Below, piece by piece: positions 55,201 to 64,000 of a stretch of 64,000 nucleotides of DNA. Origin of the DNA: Magnaporthiopsis rhizophila (taxonomy: Eukaryota > Ascomycota > Sordariomycetes > Magnaporthales > Magnaporthaceae); the NCBI GenBank assembly GCA_003049465.1, contig PYSS01000068.1:62001-126000 (forward strand), written 5' to 3'. The translations under genes and the position numbers were made by a program. The notes under the pieces were generated by a model. That model was not told the origin of the DNA. It made no database searches and saw only the letters and a list, made by a program, of their open reading frames with translations. Within the stretch, counting starts at the first letter, position 1. Every line of letters starts with the position of its first letter.

Positions 55201-56058
55201 CTCGTGCACGAGATTGACTGGGCCCTGATCGAGTTTGACGAGCAGCGCCGCAGCAACCGCGTCCCGAGCAGGAACCTGATCCCCAGCGTCAGTCCTGGCG
55301 ATGGCGGTGAGGCCCTGACCGCCACCGGCCGCGGTCTCCAGCCCACCACCGTCGCCCCAGCATCGGCGCTCCCAGGGCTCGAAGTGCAGTGTATGGCGCG
55401 CACCAGCGGCCTGCAGAGCGGACGTGTGCTCCCGGCGCTCGTCTCTATCAAGATCTACGGGCGGCAGACGCCGAGCCACTCGTACCAGATCGCCGGCACG
55501 CCACCCTCACCACAACAACAACGAAAGCAGCAACGACAGCAGCGACAGAAGCAGGACCGCACGCCGCCGCCGCCACTGCCCCTGGGCGTGCCCGGTGACA
55601 GCGGCGCCTGGATCGTAGAGCGCGAGCACGGCCGGCTGTGCGGGCACGTGCTCGCGTGGAGCGACAAGAAGCGCGTGGCGTACCTGTGCCCCATGGACGT
55701 GCTGCTGCTCGACATCGCCGAGACGCTGGGCGCCGAGGACGTGCGGCTGCCCGGCGGCGACACCGTCGTGCGCGCCATGGACGCCGAGGAGCGGCGGCGG
55801 CGGCAGCTGCTGCACGGGGACGTCTCGGCCGTGTCGTCCGGCTTCTCCGTCTCGACCGAGGGGCCACCGCCGGTGCTGCCGCAACCGGTGCTGGAGAAGA
55901 GGCCGCCGGTGCGTCACGACTCGGCACGCCTGTCGTCGTCGTCGTCGTTGCTGATGGGGCGCTGGGACTCGCTCAAGAAGCGGGCGAGCAGGTCCGACGA
56001 GGGTTTTGTTGATGATGATGTCAGCAGCATAAGCACGGTGGACAACATGAACTTGTAA
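52208..56058 (+). CDS. HeLo-like domain, pseudokinase and trypsin-like protease fusion protein
   Basis: Two exons, 52208-54074 and 54143-56058, join in phase (donor GTAAGT, acceptor TTTTACAG) to 1260 aa. Residues 1-200 resemble the HeLo/prion-inhibition domain: VQRRLSRLYNDTKKSSDFL, WGLEWSD, SLSKAGLSEVVGSIM. Residues about 285-600 look like a protein kinase lobe (RLGLVYQFPP, DMHARGITHGNLVDANVSF), but HRD is HGN and DFG appears as SFD, so it is likely inactive. After a Pro/Gln-rich linker, residues about 640-1160 hold a chymotrypsin-like fold with a plausible triad: H810 or H811 in GMTVHHML, D981 in IDWALIEFD, S1109 in PGDSGAW. A Ser/Asp/Glu-rich loop is inserted at about 880-920. HeLo domains form membrane pores in fungal cell death; here the end effector could instead be proteolysis. 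No signal peptide. Role not established. Confidence 0.8.
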
Positions 56059-56253
56059 ATAAGGAAACGACTGGTCTAGTTATTGACAAAAAGTCCTGTT
56101 TCCGGGGCATGAAACCGCGCAAATCTAGGTATCCAATTCTGTTTGTGCCGTTTCGTTGATGATAAGAATGCGTGTCTGTCATCCTACCCATGTTCCGCAA
56201 ACGTCCGTCTGTAATGCCCGAAACTAACCAAAGACGGCTCGCTTCTCACCCCC

Positions 56254-57919
56254 TCAGTGGTCCTTGCGAGGATTCACGCGACGACGATACATGCCGTCAA
56301 TCTCATCAGCCGTGCGGCCCGTCGGCTCAATGACGAAAAAGTAGACGAGCGCCGCCAGCGCAAAACAAGACCCCGCAAACACCATGCCGAACATGTAGTT
56401 GATCCTGTCCGTGATGAACCTCGTCCCCAGAGCGATGGCCGCGTTCATGGCCCAGTTGACCGACGTCACCATGCCCAGCGCCACGCCGCGGTGCCGGGCC
56501 GGGAAGAGCATGGCGGTGACGGCCCAGACGAGCGGGCCCCAGGTGGAGGCGAAGGCGGCGATGAAGAGCACCGAGACGGCGAGCATGCCGCGTCCGGCCT
56601 CGGGGGTCTTGCCCGCGTCCTTGGAGTCGAGCATGTATTGGCCGAGACAGGCGTAGACCCTGGCGAGTTTTGTTAGTTAAACGCCGTGATAGAAACAAGG
56701 AAAGGGGAAAGGAATAAAGAAAAAAAAAAAAACATACACAAAACAAACCCCCATCACAAGGGCACCGGCAACCAGAGCCGGACGCCGACGATACCTCTTG
56801 GCAACCCACATTCCCACAAAGGTGAAGCACACGTTGACGGTACCCAGGATGATGGAGCACACGTAGCCGTTGCTGACACCGGTAGACCTGAGGATCAGGG
56901 TGCCATAGTAGAAGAAGTAATTCACGCCCGTGAGCTGCTGGCCGGCCTGCAAGAAGACGCCAATGAAGAGCCGATGGGCCATGCGAGGGTCTGTAAAAAC
57001 GCCGTGCCACTTTGTTCTGAGACCCGGTAGGCCGGTGGTGGCGGTGGTGGTGGAGATATCCTGGTGGTGGTGGTGCGAAGACGAGTCCGAGTCGTCCTTG
57101 GTGGCTGCCTCGAGCTTGTCAACAAGCTCGCCGACGACGGCGCCATGGGCATCAGCGCCATGGAGCCGCGCCAGCGCGTGTCTCGCGTCGCCCGCCCGCT
57201 CCCTGGCGAGGAGGTACTGCGGCGACTCGGGCAGCCAGAGCATGCCGATGGCGACAGGCACCGCCACGAAGCTCTGGACGGCGACCGGCAGCCGCCACGA
57301 GATGCTCCCCGTCAGCGACGACGACGCAAACACGATCAGCTCGGCCATCAGGATGCCCAGCACGACCATGAGCTGGAACAGGGCGAGGACGAAATCGCGT
57401 ATCGCCGCGGGGCTGGTCTCGGCCTGGTACATGGGAGCCAACACCGAGATTGCGCCGATTGCCACCCCCTCGAGCAGCTTTCCCGCCGCGAATTGCGGCC
57501 AGTACGACGACGTGGAGAGCTGGACGGCGATGCCGACGATGCTGAAGAGCGCGACGGCCGAGATGGACTTGACGAGCCCGATGGCGCACGACGACGAGGC
57601 GAGGCGGCCCGCGAGCAGGCAGCCGACGAGCGAGCCGACGGGGAACAGCGCGACGATGACGCCCTGAATCAGAGGCGGGAAGCCGCCGGGCGAGAGGCGA
57701 GCGATGAAGTCGGGCAGGCTGAAGAGGCCGCCGACGGTGCCGCTGTTGGGGAAGGACAGTTTTAGCCCCGAGGGTTTTGTAGTGGATAGATGGATGGGAT
57801 GGGATAGGGTAGGGAAGGAGAACAGCTTACATGGAGAACCCATACATCACGCCGCCGAGGGCGGGGATGATGGCCGCCGCCTAGGCGGTGGGCGTGGCCT
57901 TGGGCAGCGTGCAGACCAT
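56254..57919 (-). CDS. MFS sugar transporter, with an in-frame TAG in the putative first exon
   Basis: Exons 57831-57919, 56738-57742 and 56254-56659 join in phase (donors GTAAGC and GTATGT; acceptors CAACAG and GCCAG), giving 499 codons, usual for the sugar porter family. Twelve hydrophobic segments can be traced. Motifs: ALGGVMYGFSI (TM1, across intron 1), RDFVLALFQL, WRLPVAVQSF, the signature LPESPQYLLARER, LQAGQQLTGVNYFFYYG in TM7, and EPTGRTADEIDGMY at the end. The likely start MVCTLPKATPTA is followed by TAG at 57881-57883 before the TM1 start AAAIIPALGG. Either the gene carries a nonsense codon, the TAG is the end of an unseen intron, or translation starts at the later ATG in VMYGFS with TM1 shortened. 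Intron 2 has a T13 run behind its donor. Confidence 0.82.
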
Positions 57920-58402
57920 GGTGGCCACCAGAGGAGACGGCAGATAGTGATGCGAGAGATGCGAAAAAGTCAAGTATGCCCCCAAAACCAATGTGGGTTA
58001 TTCTGCTGCTGCGCGGTTCCAAAACTGAAATTGTAAAAGAAAAGGTGTCGGGTGTTGCAGATGCTGATAGAACGAGCTGCCGGAGAGGAGGACGGGGAGC
58101 GAGTTGTTTGTTTACCGCTCCGCGTCTTCTACTAGGTGCCTACCTTAGGCAGTCTCTTGCCAACCACCTCTCGACTACTGGAGGCAGGAGCCCTACAATC
58201 GAGGGCGGTTTCGAGGCAGGCGGGTTCGCTGGCAGGTCAAACGCAGTCGGCACGCCCCTGCCCTCACTTGCCACTTCATTCAACACTGAGCACGCATGTT
58301 TCGAATAAAACTTGATGGATTTGAAGAAGAAAAAAATATGAAATGGTATCTTAGGCTATCATAAAAAGACAAAGGAAAAACGTAGAAGGTACAGTGTGAG
58401 CC
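57920..58402. other. Intergenic, transporter promoter and downstream gene 3' region
   Basis: This contains the promoter of the minus-strand transporter and, toward 58400, the 3' UTR of the next minus-strand gene. No other gene seen. Confidence 0.5.
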
Positions 58403-59539
58403 TCATTGGTCTCGTTTCAGTATAGACGGTAGAGATGTGCTGCCACTCCGTGGCCGCCCAATCTTGGGCCGCTGGTTTATGCGCTCGTTCTGGTCCTGTA
58501 TGCCCTTGCGCGTCTCCAGATCCGCCCACCTCAGGTTCTTGACCACCGGCTCCCGCGACGACCCCGACCCCGACGACGACATGCGCCGGTGGCCGCGCGA
58601 CGGCGGAGGAGTGAAGCCGGAGGTCGAAGACCCGTACGACGATCCATAAGAGTCGTACATGGCCTCGTGGCCGCTGCTGCTGCGCTCAGGTGCCGACGTG
58701 GCAAACTCGCGGCCGCCGCGGCTGTGGCGCACCTCGTCGTGGGCGCGCGCGCGATGGCTGGCTCGCCTGTGGAGCTCCTCGTCGTTGGAGGTGTAACCCG
58801 GAGGAGTGATGGGACGGCTGGAGGAAGAAGGGTAGCCGGGGGAAGAGAGCGGATGGTCATAAGCGCGCGCGGTCGAGTAGCGTCGGCTGCCGCCGCTGCG
58901 GCCGCGCGACGCGTGCTCGACGATGGGCACGGGCCCGATGGGAATGCGTGCAGAGACCACGTCGCCGTCGTACTGCTCCGACATGATGATGGGGCGGCGG
59001 CCTCTTGTCTCGTAGGCCGGAGCGATCGTGTGGCCTGTAGGCATGGTGGAGGAGCGCGAGAACGGGATGGGTTTAGTCTTCATCTCGGATTTGGCGGGGA
59101 CGGCGGCGGCGGCGGCGGCAGCAGCCTCGCGCCTTTCCCTCTCCCGTCGCCGCCGGCGCTCCTCCTTCTCGAGGTCGTGCTGGCGCTGGGCCTCACGCTC
59201 GCGCTGCTGCTCGCGCTCCCGGCTGCGCTGTTCGCGGTCGCGGTCGCGGCGCGAGGGCGAGCCGCCCGTGACGACGATGTGGCCGGTCTCCGGGTCCAGA
59301 TAGATGCTGGAGCGGCGGCGGCGGTGGTGCGACCTGGACGAATCGGAGTGGTCGTTGGACGAGGCGGGCGAGACGGTGCGGCGCGACGACGGGCGCTCGT
59401 ACTGCTCGTACTGCTCGGGCTGGAGGCGCGCAGTGGTGGTGTAGTTGCCGCCGTACGGGTGCGGCTGGATCTGGTATGTGGGCTGAGCCACGTACTCTGG
59501 GTAGTAGGCCGTAGCCGGGTAGGTCGAGTAGGTGGTCAT
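58403..59539 (-). CDS. Disordered Arg/Ser/Tyr-rich protein of unknown function
   Basis: Single-exon gene of 378 aa. The N-terminal about 50 residues are Tyr/Pro/Gln-rich. Then come SR-rich stretches, a likely charged coiled coil of Arg/Glu/Gln repeats (about 100-140), a run of eight or nine Ala, and many SSS and RGR motifs. The C-terminal 50 residues look structured or conserved: EPVVKNLRWADLETRKGIQD then QNERINQRPKIGRP, ending in SLPSILKRDQ. Such a basic tail with a short ordered motif suggests an adaptor or RNA-binding type protein, but I recognise no domain. The codon bias and uninterrupted frame support a real gene. Start chosen at the first ATG, 59539. Confidence 0.7.
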   Translation of the reverse strand: MTTYSTYPATAYYPEYVAQPTYQIQPHPYGGNYTTTARLQPEQYEQYERPSSRRTVSPASSNDHSDSSRSHHRRRRSSIYLDPETGHIVVTGGSPSRRDRDREQRSREREQQREREAQRQHDLEKEERRRRRERERREAAAAAAAAVPAKSEMKTKPIPFSRSSTMPTGHTIAPAYETRGRRPIIMSEQYDGDVVSARIPIGPVPIVEHASRGRSGGSRRYSTARAYDHPLSSPGYPSSSSRPITPPGYTSNDEELHRRASHRARAHDEVRHSRGGREFATSAPERSSSGHEAMYDSYGSSYGSSTSGFTPPPSRGHRRMSSSGSGSSREPVVKNLRWADLETRKGIQDQNERINQRPKIGRPRSGSTSLPSILKRDQ

Positions 59540-62500
59540 GGTGACGGGTGGTGGCTGCAGAGGGCGGAGATTCCGGATTGGGTTGTGGCACGGGCCAGTG
59601 TCACGTGATATCGCGAGACAAAGGTTCGCTGGCCTGGACGCCCCTGAGTCCCTAACCGGATGTCAGAGAAAAGTCGAAAGTGGTGATGCGAGGGTTCAGG
59701 TTGTAGGTGGTTGCAAGTCCGGAAAGCGGAGACTCCAAACTCGGTTGTGTGTGGTGGGGTTGAGATGCGGTGGAACCGTGCGGTAGCCAATACTTACAGG
59801 TCCACAAGTCTGGACTGCTCCCCAAAACTTGCAAGCTTTGATCCCTCGGATATGTTTGGAGATATCAAAAGGTCGGTTGGTGCTGGCGCGGCAACTTTGG
59901 CCTCCGGGCCTCGAACTTTTACTGCCAAGTCTGCCGTCTTGGATTAAAGTTTGCTGTGCGGATCGGGAGTGGCCGGGAGGTGGACAGGCCACAAGAATTC
60001 CTGTAATGACAGCAAGGATATCGGAGAGAAGAAAGGATGGAAAAAGCAAAGGATATCCTCAGAAAGAATGGGATGATGGGTGGTCTTCAAGCAGCGTGGT
60101 TGAAACTAACACCCTGTTGGGCAGCGTGTGGTGTGTGTGGGGTCTTGGTATGAAAAGCTTCAAGGTGCGAGTTGAGGGTTGATGTTTGGGTGGGTGATGG
60201 CCCGGTATATATATAAATGTTTGTCTTGCGGGTGACTGGGAAGTGGAAGCCAGTAAGCAGAACTGATGGCGAGGCCGAATCTACAGACCAAGAACAAACG
60301 TCCTACCGAAGTGATTCACCGGAGGGGGGATTCGCATCGCTTTATGGCAGCTGGCCTCATGCCCGGTCGCCCAGCAAGGGGAAAACCTAGCTGGGGACCC
60401 TTGCGACGACGGGAGCCGATGCAGGGTGGGCCCACCCACCATCCTGGCACGCTGGCTTAGCTTGCTCCACAGCCTCTCCACCACTCCGTCGGTACCCAGT
60501 GTGGATCAGCATCTAAGCTTGCTGAGGGTGTTTTTGCAGTAAGCCACCGAATTTGGCCCAGGCTGGCGGCCGCCAGATTTCGCTACACTTATGCGCAAGC
60601 AAAAAAATCCTTCGGAGTTTACCTGGTGAGTACGGAGGTAAAGGGTACGCTTCCCGGTCGCCTGTGAGCTCCCTCGGTGTGTACTGCCCGTAGGCAGTCA
60701 CACATGCTTGCGGGCTAGGACTTTGATGCATTCCTGCAGGTGACTGTCCTTGCTTTGTCTCGCATACTGCGTGCGCCAGGCTTTCGTCGGAGCCTGACGT
60801 GCAGAGAGGTTTGACGGGATGCGAAAGGCACATCGGATGGAGATTGCAGAGGCCACCGAGCAATTGATCAGTTCGAGTTCAGCTCGAGGCTGAGGCTGAG
60901 CAACTCTGACGGGCATGCCCCAGGGGCCAGAGCAAAACCCAGGATCGCTCCACCCTCAACTCGACACCAGGGCCCGTCGCATGAACTCGAGCACCCCCGG
61001 CTGCCCTACCCTACACAGGAACGGGGAGACCAGGGACGAGCAGAGAAAAGGAAGCGGGTTCTCCACGTACCGGCCGGACGTTACAACAGCAAACGTCTCT
61101 ATTCATAGCAGTCTCTTGTTTCGAGAAACACGGTTGTTTTTTCTGAGATGTCAAGTTACAGCCAGAGATAGCAACCGACAAAAGCCTGCCAAAAATGGGC
61201 GTCTGTGCACTGAATTTCCCCGGCGCGGGTTCTAGCGCCATATCGAGCTACCCGTAATTGATTTTCTGCAGCTAGCACGGAGGATCGGACATACGTTAGA
61301 AGCGCGCTTGCTGGCGCAGCAGAGGTGGTTGGCCTTGAGTCGGGATTCGCCGATAGTTGGAATTAAAGACCAGAAATGGAGCACTGCATGTAGAAACAAT
61401 TCGTGGCCACCAGTCCATTTTCACAGAGGCCTCTTCTGGAGACCTCAAGACCTCAGCCCAGGCGGTTTGGGTCCGAATTACGGCCTGCCGCAGCCGGGCT
61501 GTTGGTTCCAGGTGCAAATTGCAGTGCGCTGCGCCTTGCAACTCCCCCGGGTCCCGCCGCGTCACGGGATCGCGACGCAGCCGCCGCCACCTTCCATAAT
61601 ACCTCGAGCAAGCGAATTTGCTTCCAATGACGTGACGATGGAGCTTCCATCTCCATCCATGCTGCCGCACCTCATCTGCCGCCGACAGGACTGGGAAATG
61701 GGCCAACACGATAACACAGCCTGAATAAGAGATGCGCGCATGATACGAGGAATAATAAACATCAAAACAGGGCGAACGAAGCAAAATAATGTCGAGTTGG
61801 GCGATGAACAAAACAAGAAACTTTTGCATGGGTGGGGGGCTGTTGCAAGGAGCAGGGAAGAAATGCAACAGCAGCAGCCTTGATTGCGGCCGACGCCGTC
61901 GATCTCTTTTTTTTTACTCCTTGGAGATCGCCACCTACGCAACGCAGCAGTAAGGGTCCTTTTCGGAATGGTGGCAGCCGTGCAGGGACGGGGTCCAGTG
62001 TACACCGTACGGATTGGCGACTCGTCAAAAAAGTGACTTGAGGGTGGAGGATGGAGGATGGAGGGTGGAGAGGGTGGTTCGGTCGGGTATCTCTGCATGC
62101 ACCCCCAGGGCCGGCTAGATTGGAAATCAGGGTTTTACCGGAAGGGAAATCTGCAGCATCTCCATGGAAGCACCCTTTTACAACGGGGAATCTCGACTGT
62201 GTTGGCCGTTGCCATCGTTACATTTTTCTCCACGCCGCCCCGTGCCCGCATGTGTAAAGTTCGTAAATGCATGCAGCTTTCCTTTGCTGGCACCGACAAT
62301 ATCGCTGCTCCAAAACTGCACCTATCTGTGCCGCAGGTAAAAAAATAAAAAAATAAAAATAATAAATAAAAATAAAATAAAATAAAAAACTTGTCGATGT
62401 GGGCGTCGTAAAACCGGATGGTCTGCCGAAGGTGAGGCTATGGGGGTGCTGCTAGTGAAATGGTGTCGCCACCGAGGCGGCTTGGCGCGGGGCGCGTGAC

Positions 62501-64000
62501 ACTATTCGTAAACCATTGCAGGCTGCACACCCTCACCTTTTTTGCAAATGACCTACATACGAGTTTCGGTCATCTCAGCCGTGACGAACGTTGGCCTGAT
62601 GAATTTTGCTGCCTGGTAGGTACACTGGGAATGTGGCTGGCTGGGATGTGGTCGCAAGAGTTTGAGATGACAGCTGCCCTGGTCCGAAACACCGCCCGCG
62701 TAGGACAGTCGCGAACACATCTTCTACTTCTTCCTAGTAATATCGATCGACTCCAACCACGCGACTCTGGCGCCAGACATATCGTGATGCCTACCAGTCG
62801 AGCGCCGACGCTAGGTTTACCTTAGCCCAATGTCCCGCCACGGGTGCCTCAGCGGATGACTCTGTTGGAGTTCATGCACACTCAACCTAATATATGGAGG
62901 TGCGGGGAAGCTCCTGTCGAGCTGCTGCGGCTGCGCGCTGCTCGTACATACAGTACGCAGTTGACGTCCTACAGTAAGCTCAAGCTAACACGGCGGTGGC
63001 AGTGCACAGTCGGCAATCTCCTGTCGGCAGACTGTGCATCGCCCGTCTGTCGGGGAATTGCGCACCTCAAAAAAAAAAAAAAAAATGGCGTCACTGCCCG
63101 GGCAGGCGGCCATTTAGCATTTAGGACCATTGGATGGCGCATGACGCGATGCCATCGGGTTTAGTTAGCGGAAAGAGCTTGGCAAGATGTGCACCTCTAT
63201 TGTGGGCGGCGCAGCTCCCCCATGGAATGCTCCCGACCCCAACAGAACTCAGCCTGCCTACCCTTACCCAAGGTAGGCTGGTCCCGAGGCCGTAGTCCAA
63301 GGGTAGCGCAGCCCACCCAGCGAGCCAGTAGTAATGCGTCAGCGGGCTGCCTCCCGCCACAACCATGCGTGGCGTACCTGACAGGCTGCAGCTTTCCCGA
63401 TCTGGGGAAGGAATCGCGTAGGACTTTTTTTTTTTTTTTTTTTTTTGCGACAACCTGCGCCCACCCCCTTGACCGGGCTCCTGCCTCCACTACAGTAAGG
63501 CTGCGGAGGCACCGACGGGCCATGCAGTGTACTCCAAAGTCGGGTGCGCGGGATGGCGAAGCACAGCCCACCACCTCCATTTGGCGTAGGTAACCTATCC
63601 TGAGAATTGCGTGCAGCATGGAGAGGCAAGTGTGGGCTCCGAGCACGACACAGCAGCCGCTATCTCCGCGGTGACTCAGGCCGGGGGGTGACGAATCGGC
63701 CGTTGTTTACATAATCGCAGACCTTTCGACACGATCATGGGAACCTCCATGAGGAGCAGCCGTTCGAGTCGACAAACCATCATGGTTCATGCAAGGAATT
63801 GAATTTTCACAACACACACACCCCTCTCATCCGAGATCGGTTCGATTGCCATCTGTCCTTCTTCGGAATTTTACGGTTGGTGGGGAAAATGCCACTCTGG
63901 GATTTCTATTTTCGTTTGTCCGAGTCCTGGACTCCTGGCTCGTTTCAGGACTGAACACGGCGAGGCAGGTCAATTGGGTCCGGCGTCGTCATGCCACCAA
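59540..64000. other. Gene-poor right end of the window
   Basis: About 4.4 kb with no gene I can support. The part next to 59540 is the promoter and leader of the R/S/Y-rich protein. GTATATATATAAATG at about 60204-60218 is a TATA-like stretch of unknown use. Frames such as 61296-61868 and 62460-62825 have no motifs. Homopolymers lie near 63069 (A16) and 63425 (T21). Confidence 0.4.
62338..62389. repeat. A/T-only low-complexity tract
   Basis: About 50 bases made of irregular A-runs separated by single T, in otherwise GC-balanced DNA. It resembles a simple-sequence expansion or an old retroposon tail. Confidence 0.7.

Noticed and set aside
1..64000. CRISPR arrays, operons, replication origins or bacterial mobile elements
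   Set aside because: The window is fungal nuclear DNA with spliced genes; no direct-repeat array or insertion-sequence structure was seen.

Overview
The window looks like nuclear DNA of a filamentous ascomycete (Pezizomycotina), most likely a Sordariomycete. Evidence for this: GC-rich coding exons with strong third-position GC; short introns of about 50-100 nt with GT(A/G)NGT donors and CTRAC/CTGAC branch sites just before YAG acceptors; secreted plant-wall enzymes; and families largely confined to such fungi (HET domain, hydrolase-NACHT-WD NLR-like protein, HeLo domain, BYS1, bZIP with DUF3425, peroxisomal alcohol oxidase). There are no operons, tRNA or rRNA genes, or CRISPR arrays. About 17 protein genes lie in long gene-poor spacers. 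I checked all exon joins by hand for phase and splice motifs, but no alignment program was run.

Layout: 0.5-2.2 kb, amino-acid permease (-). 5.3-6.6 kb, unresolved coding-like tract. 7.1-8.4 kb, BAHD/Tri101-like acyltransferase (+). 8.6-9.0 kb, small secreted six-cysteine protein (-). 10-13.2 kb, two-domain GH43 enzyme with a LamG module (-). 14.7-17.2 kb, a broken GH3 beta-glucosidase gene (-). 20.1-20.6 kb, BYS1 secreted protein (+). 22.3-22.6 kb, relic of a monocarboxylate-type transporter. 22.7-23.8 kb, bZIP/DUF3425 regulator (-). 24.3-25.4 kb, short-chain dehydrogenase (+). 27-30.8 kb, HET-domain protein (+). 32.6-35.7 kb, subtilisin-like secreted protease (+). 35.9-38.4 kb, six-exon alcohol oxidase with a PTS1-like end (-). 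41.4-46.4 kb, NLR-like hydrolase-NACHT-WD protein (-). 47.1-48.4 kb, fructosamine-kinase-type gene with a frameshift (-). 49.5-50.1 kb, RibD-like deaminase with a frameshift (+). 52.2-56.1 kb, HeLo-like/pseudokinase/S1-protease fusion (+). 56.3-57.9 kb, MFS sugar transporter (-). 58.4-59.5 kb, disordered R/S/Y-rich protein (-). 59.5-64 kb, nothing recognised.

Themes: (1) an extracellular carbohydrate and protein degradation set (GH43, GH3, subtilase, sugar transporter, amino-acid permease); (2) three unrelated allorecognition or cell-death type proteins within about 29 kb (HET, NLR-like, HeLo fusion), the last with an unusual architecture that keeps an apparently complete H-D-S protease triad; (3) several genes damaged by single indels or TAG codons, which are either decaying accessory genes or consensus errors and need read-level checking; (4) three introns with a long uninterrupted T-run directly after the 5' splice site.
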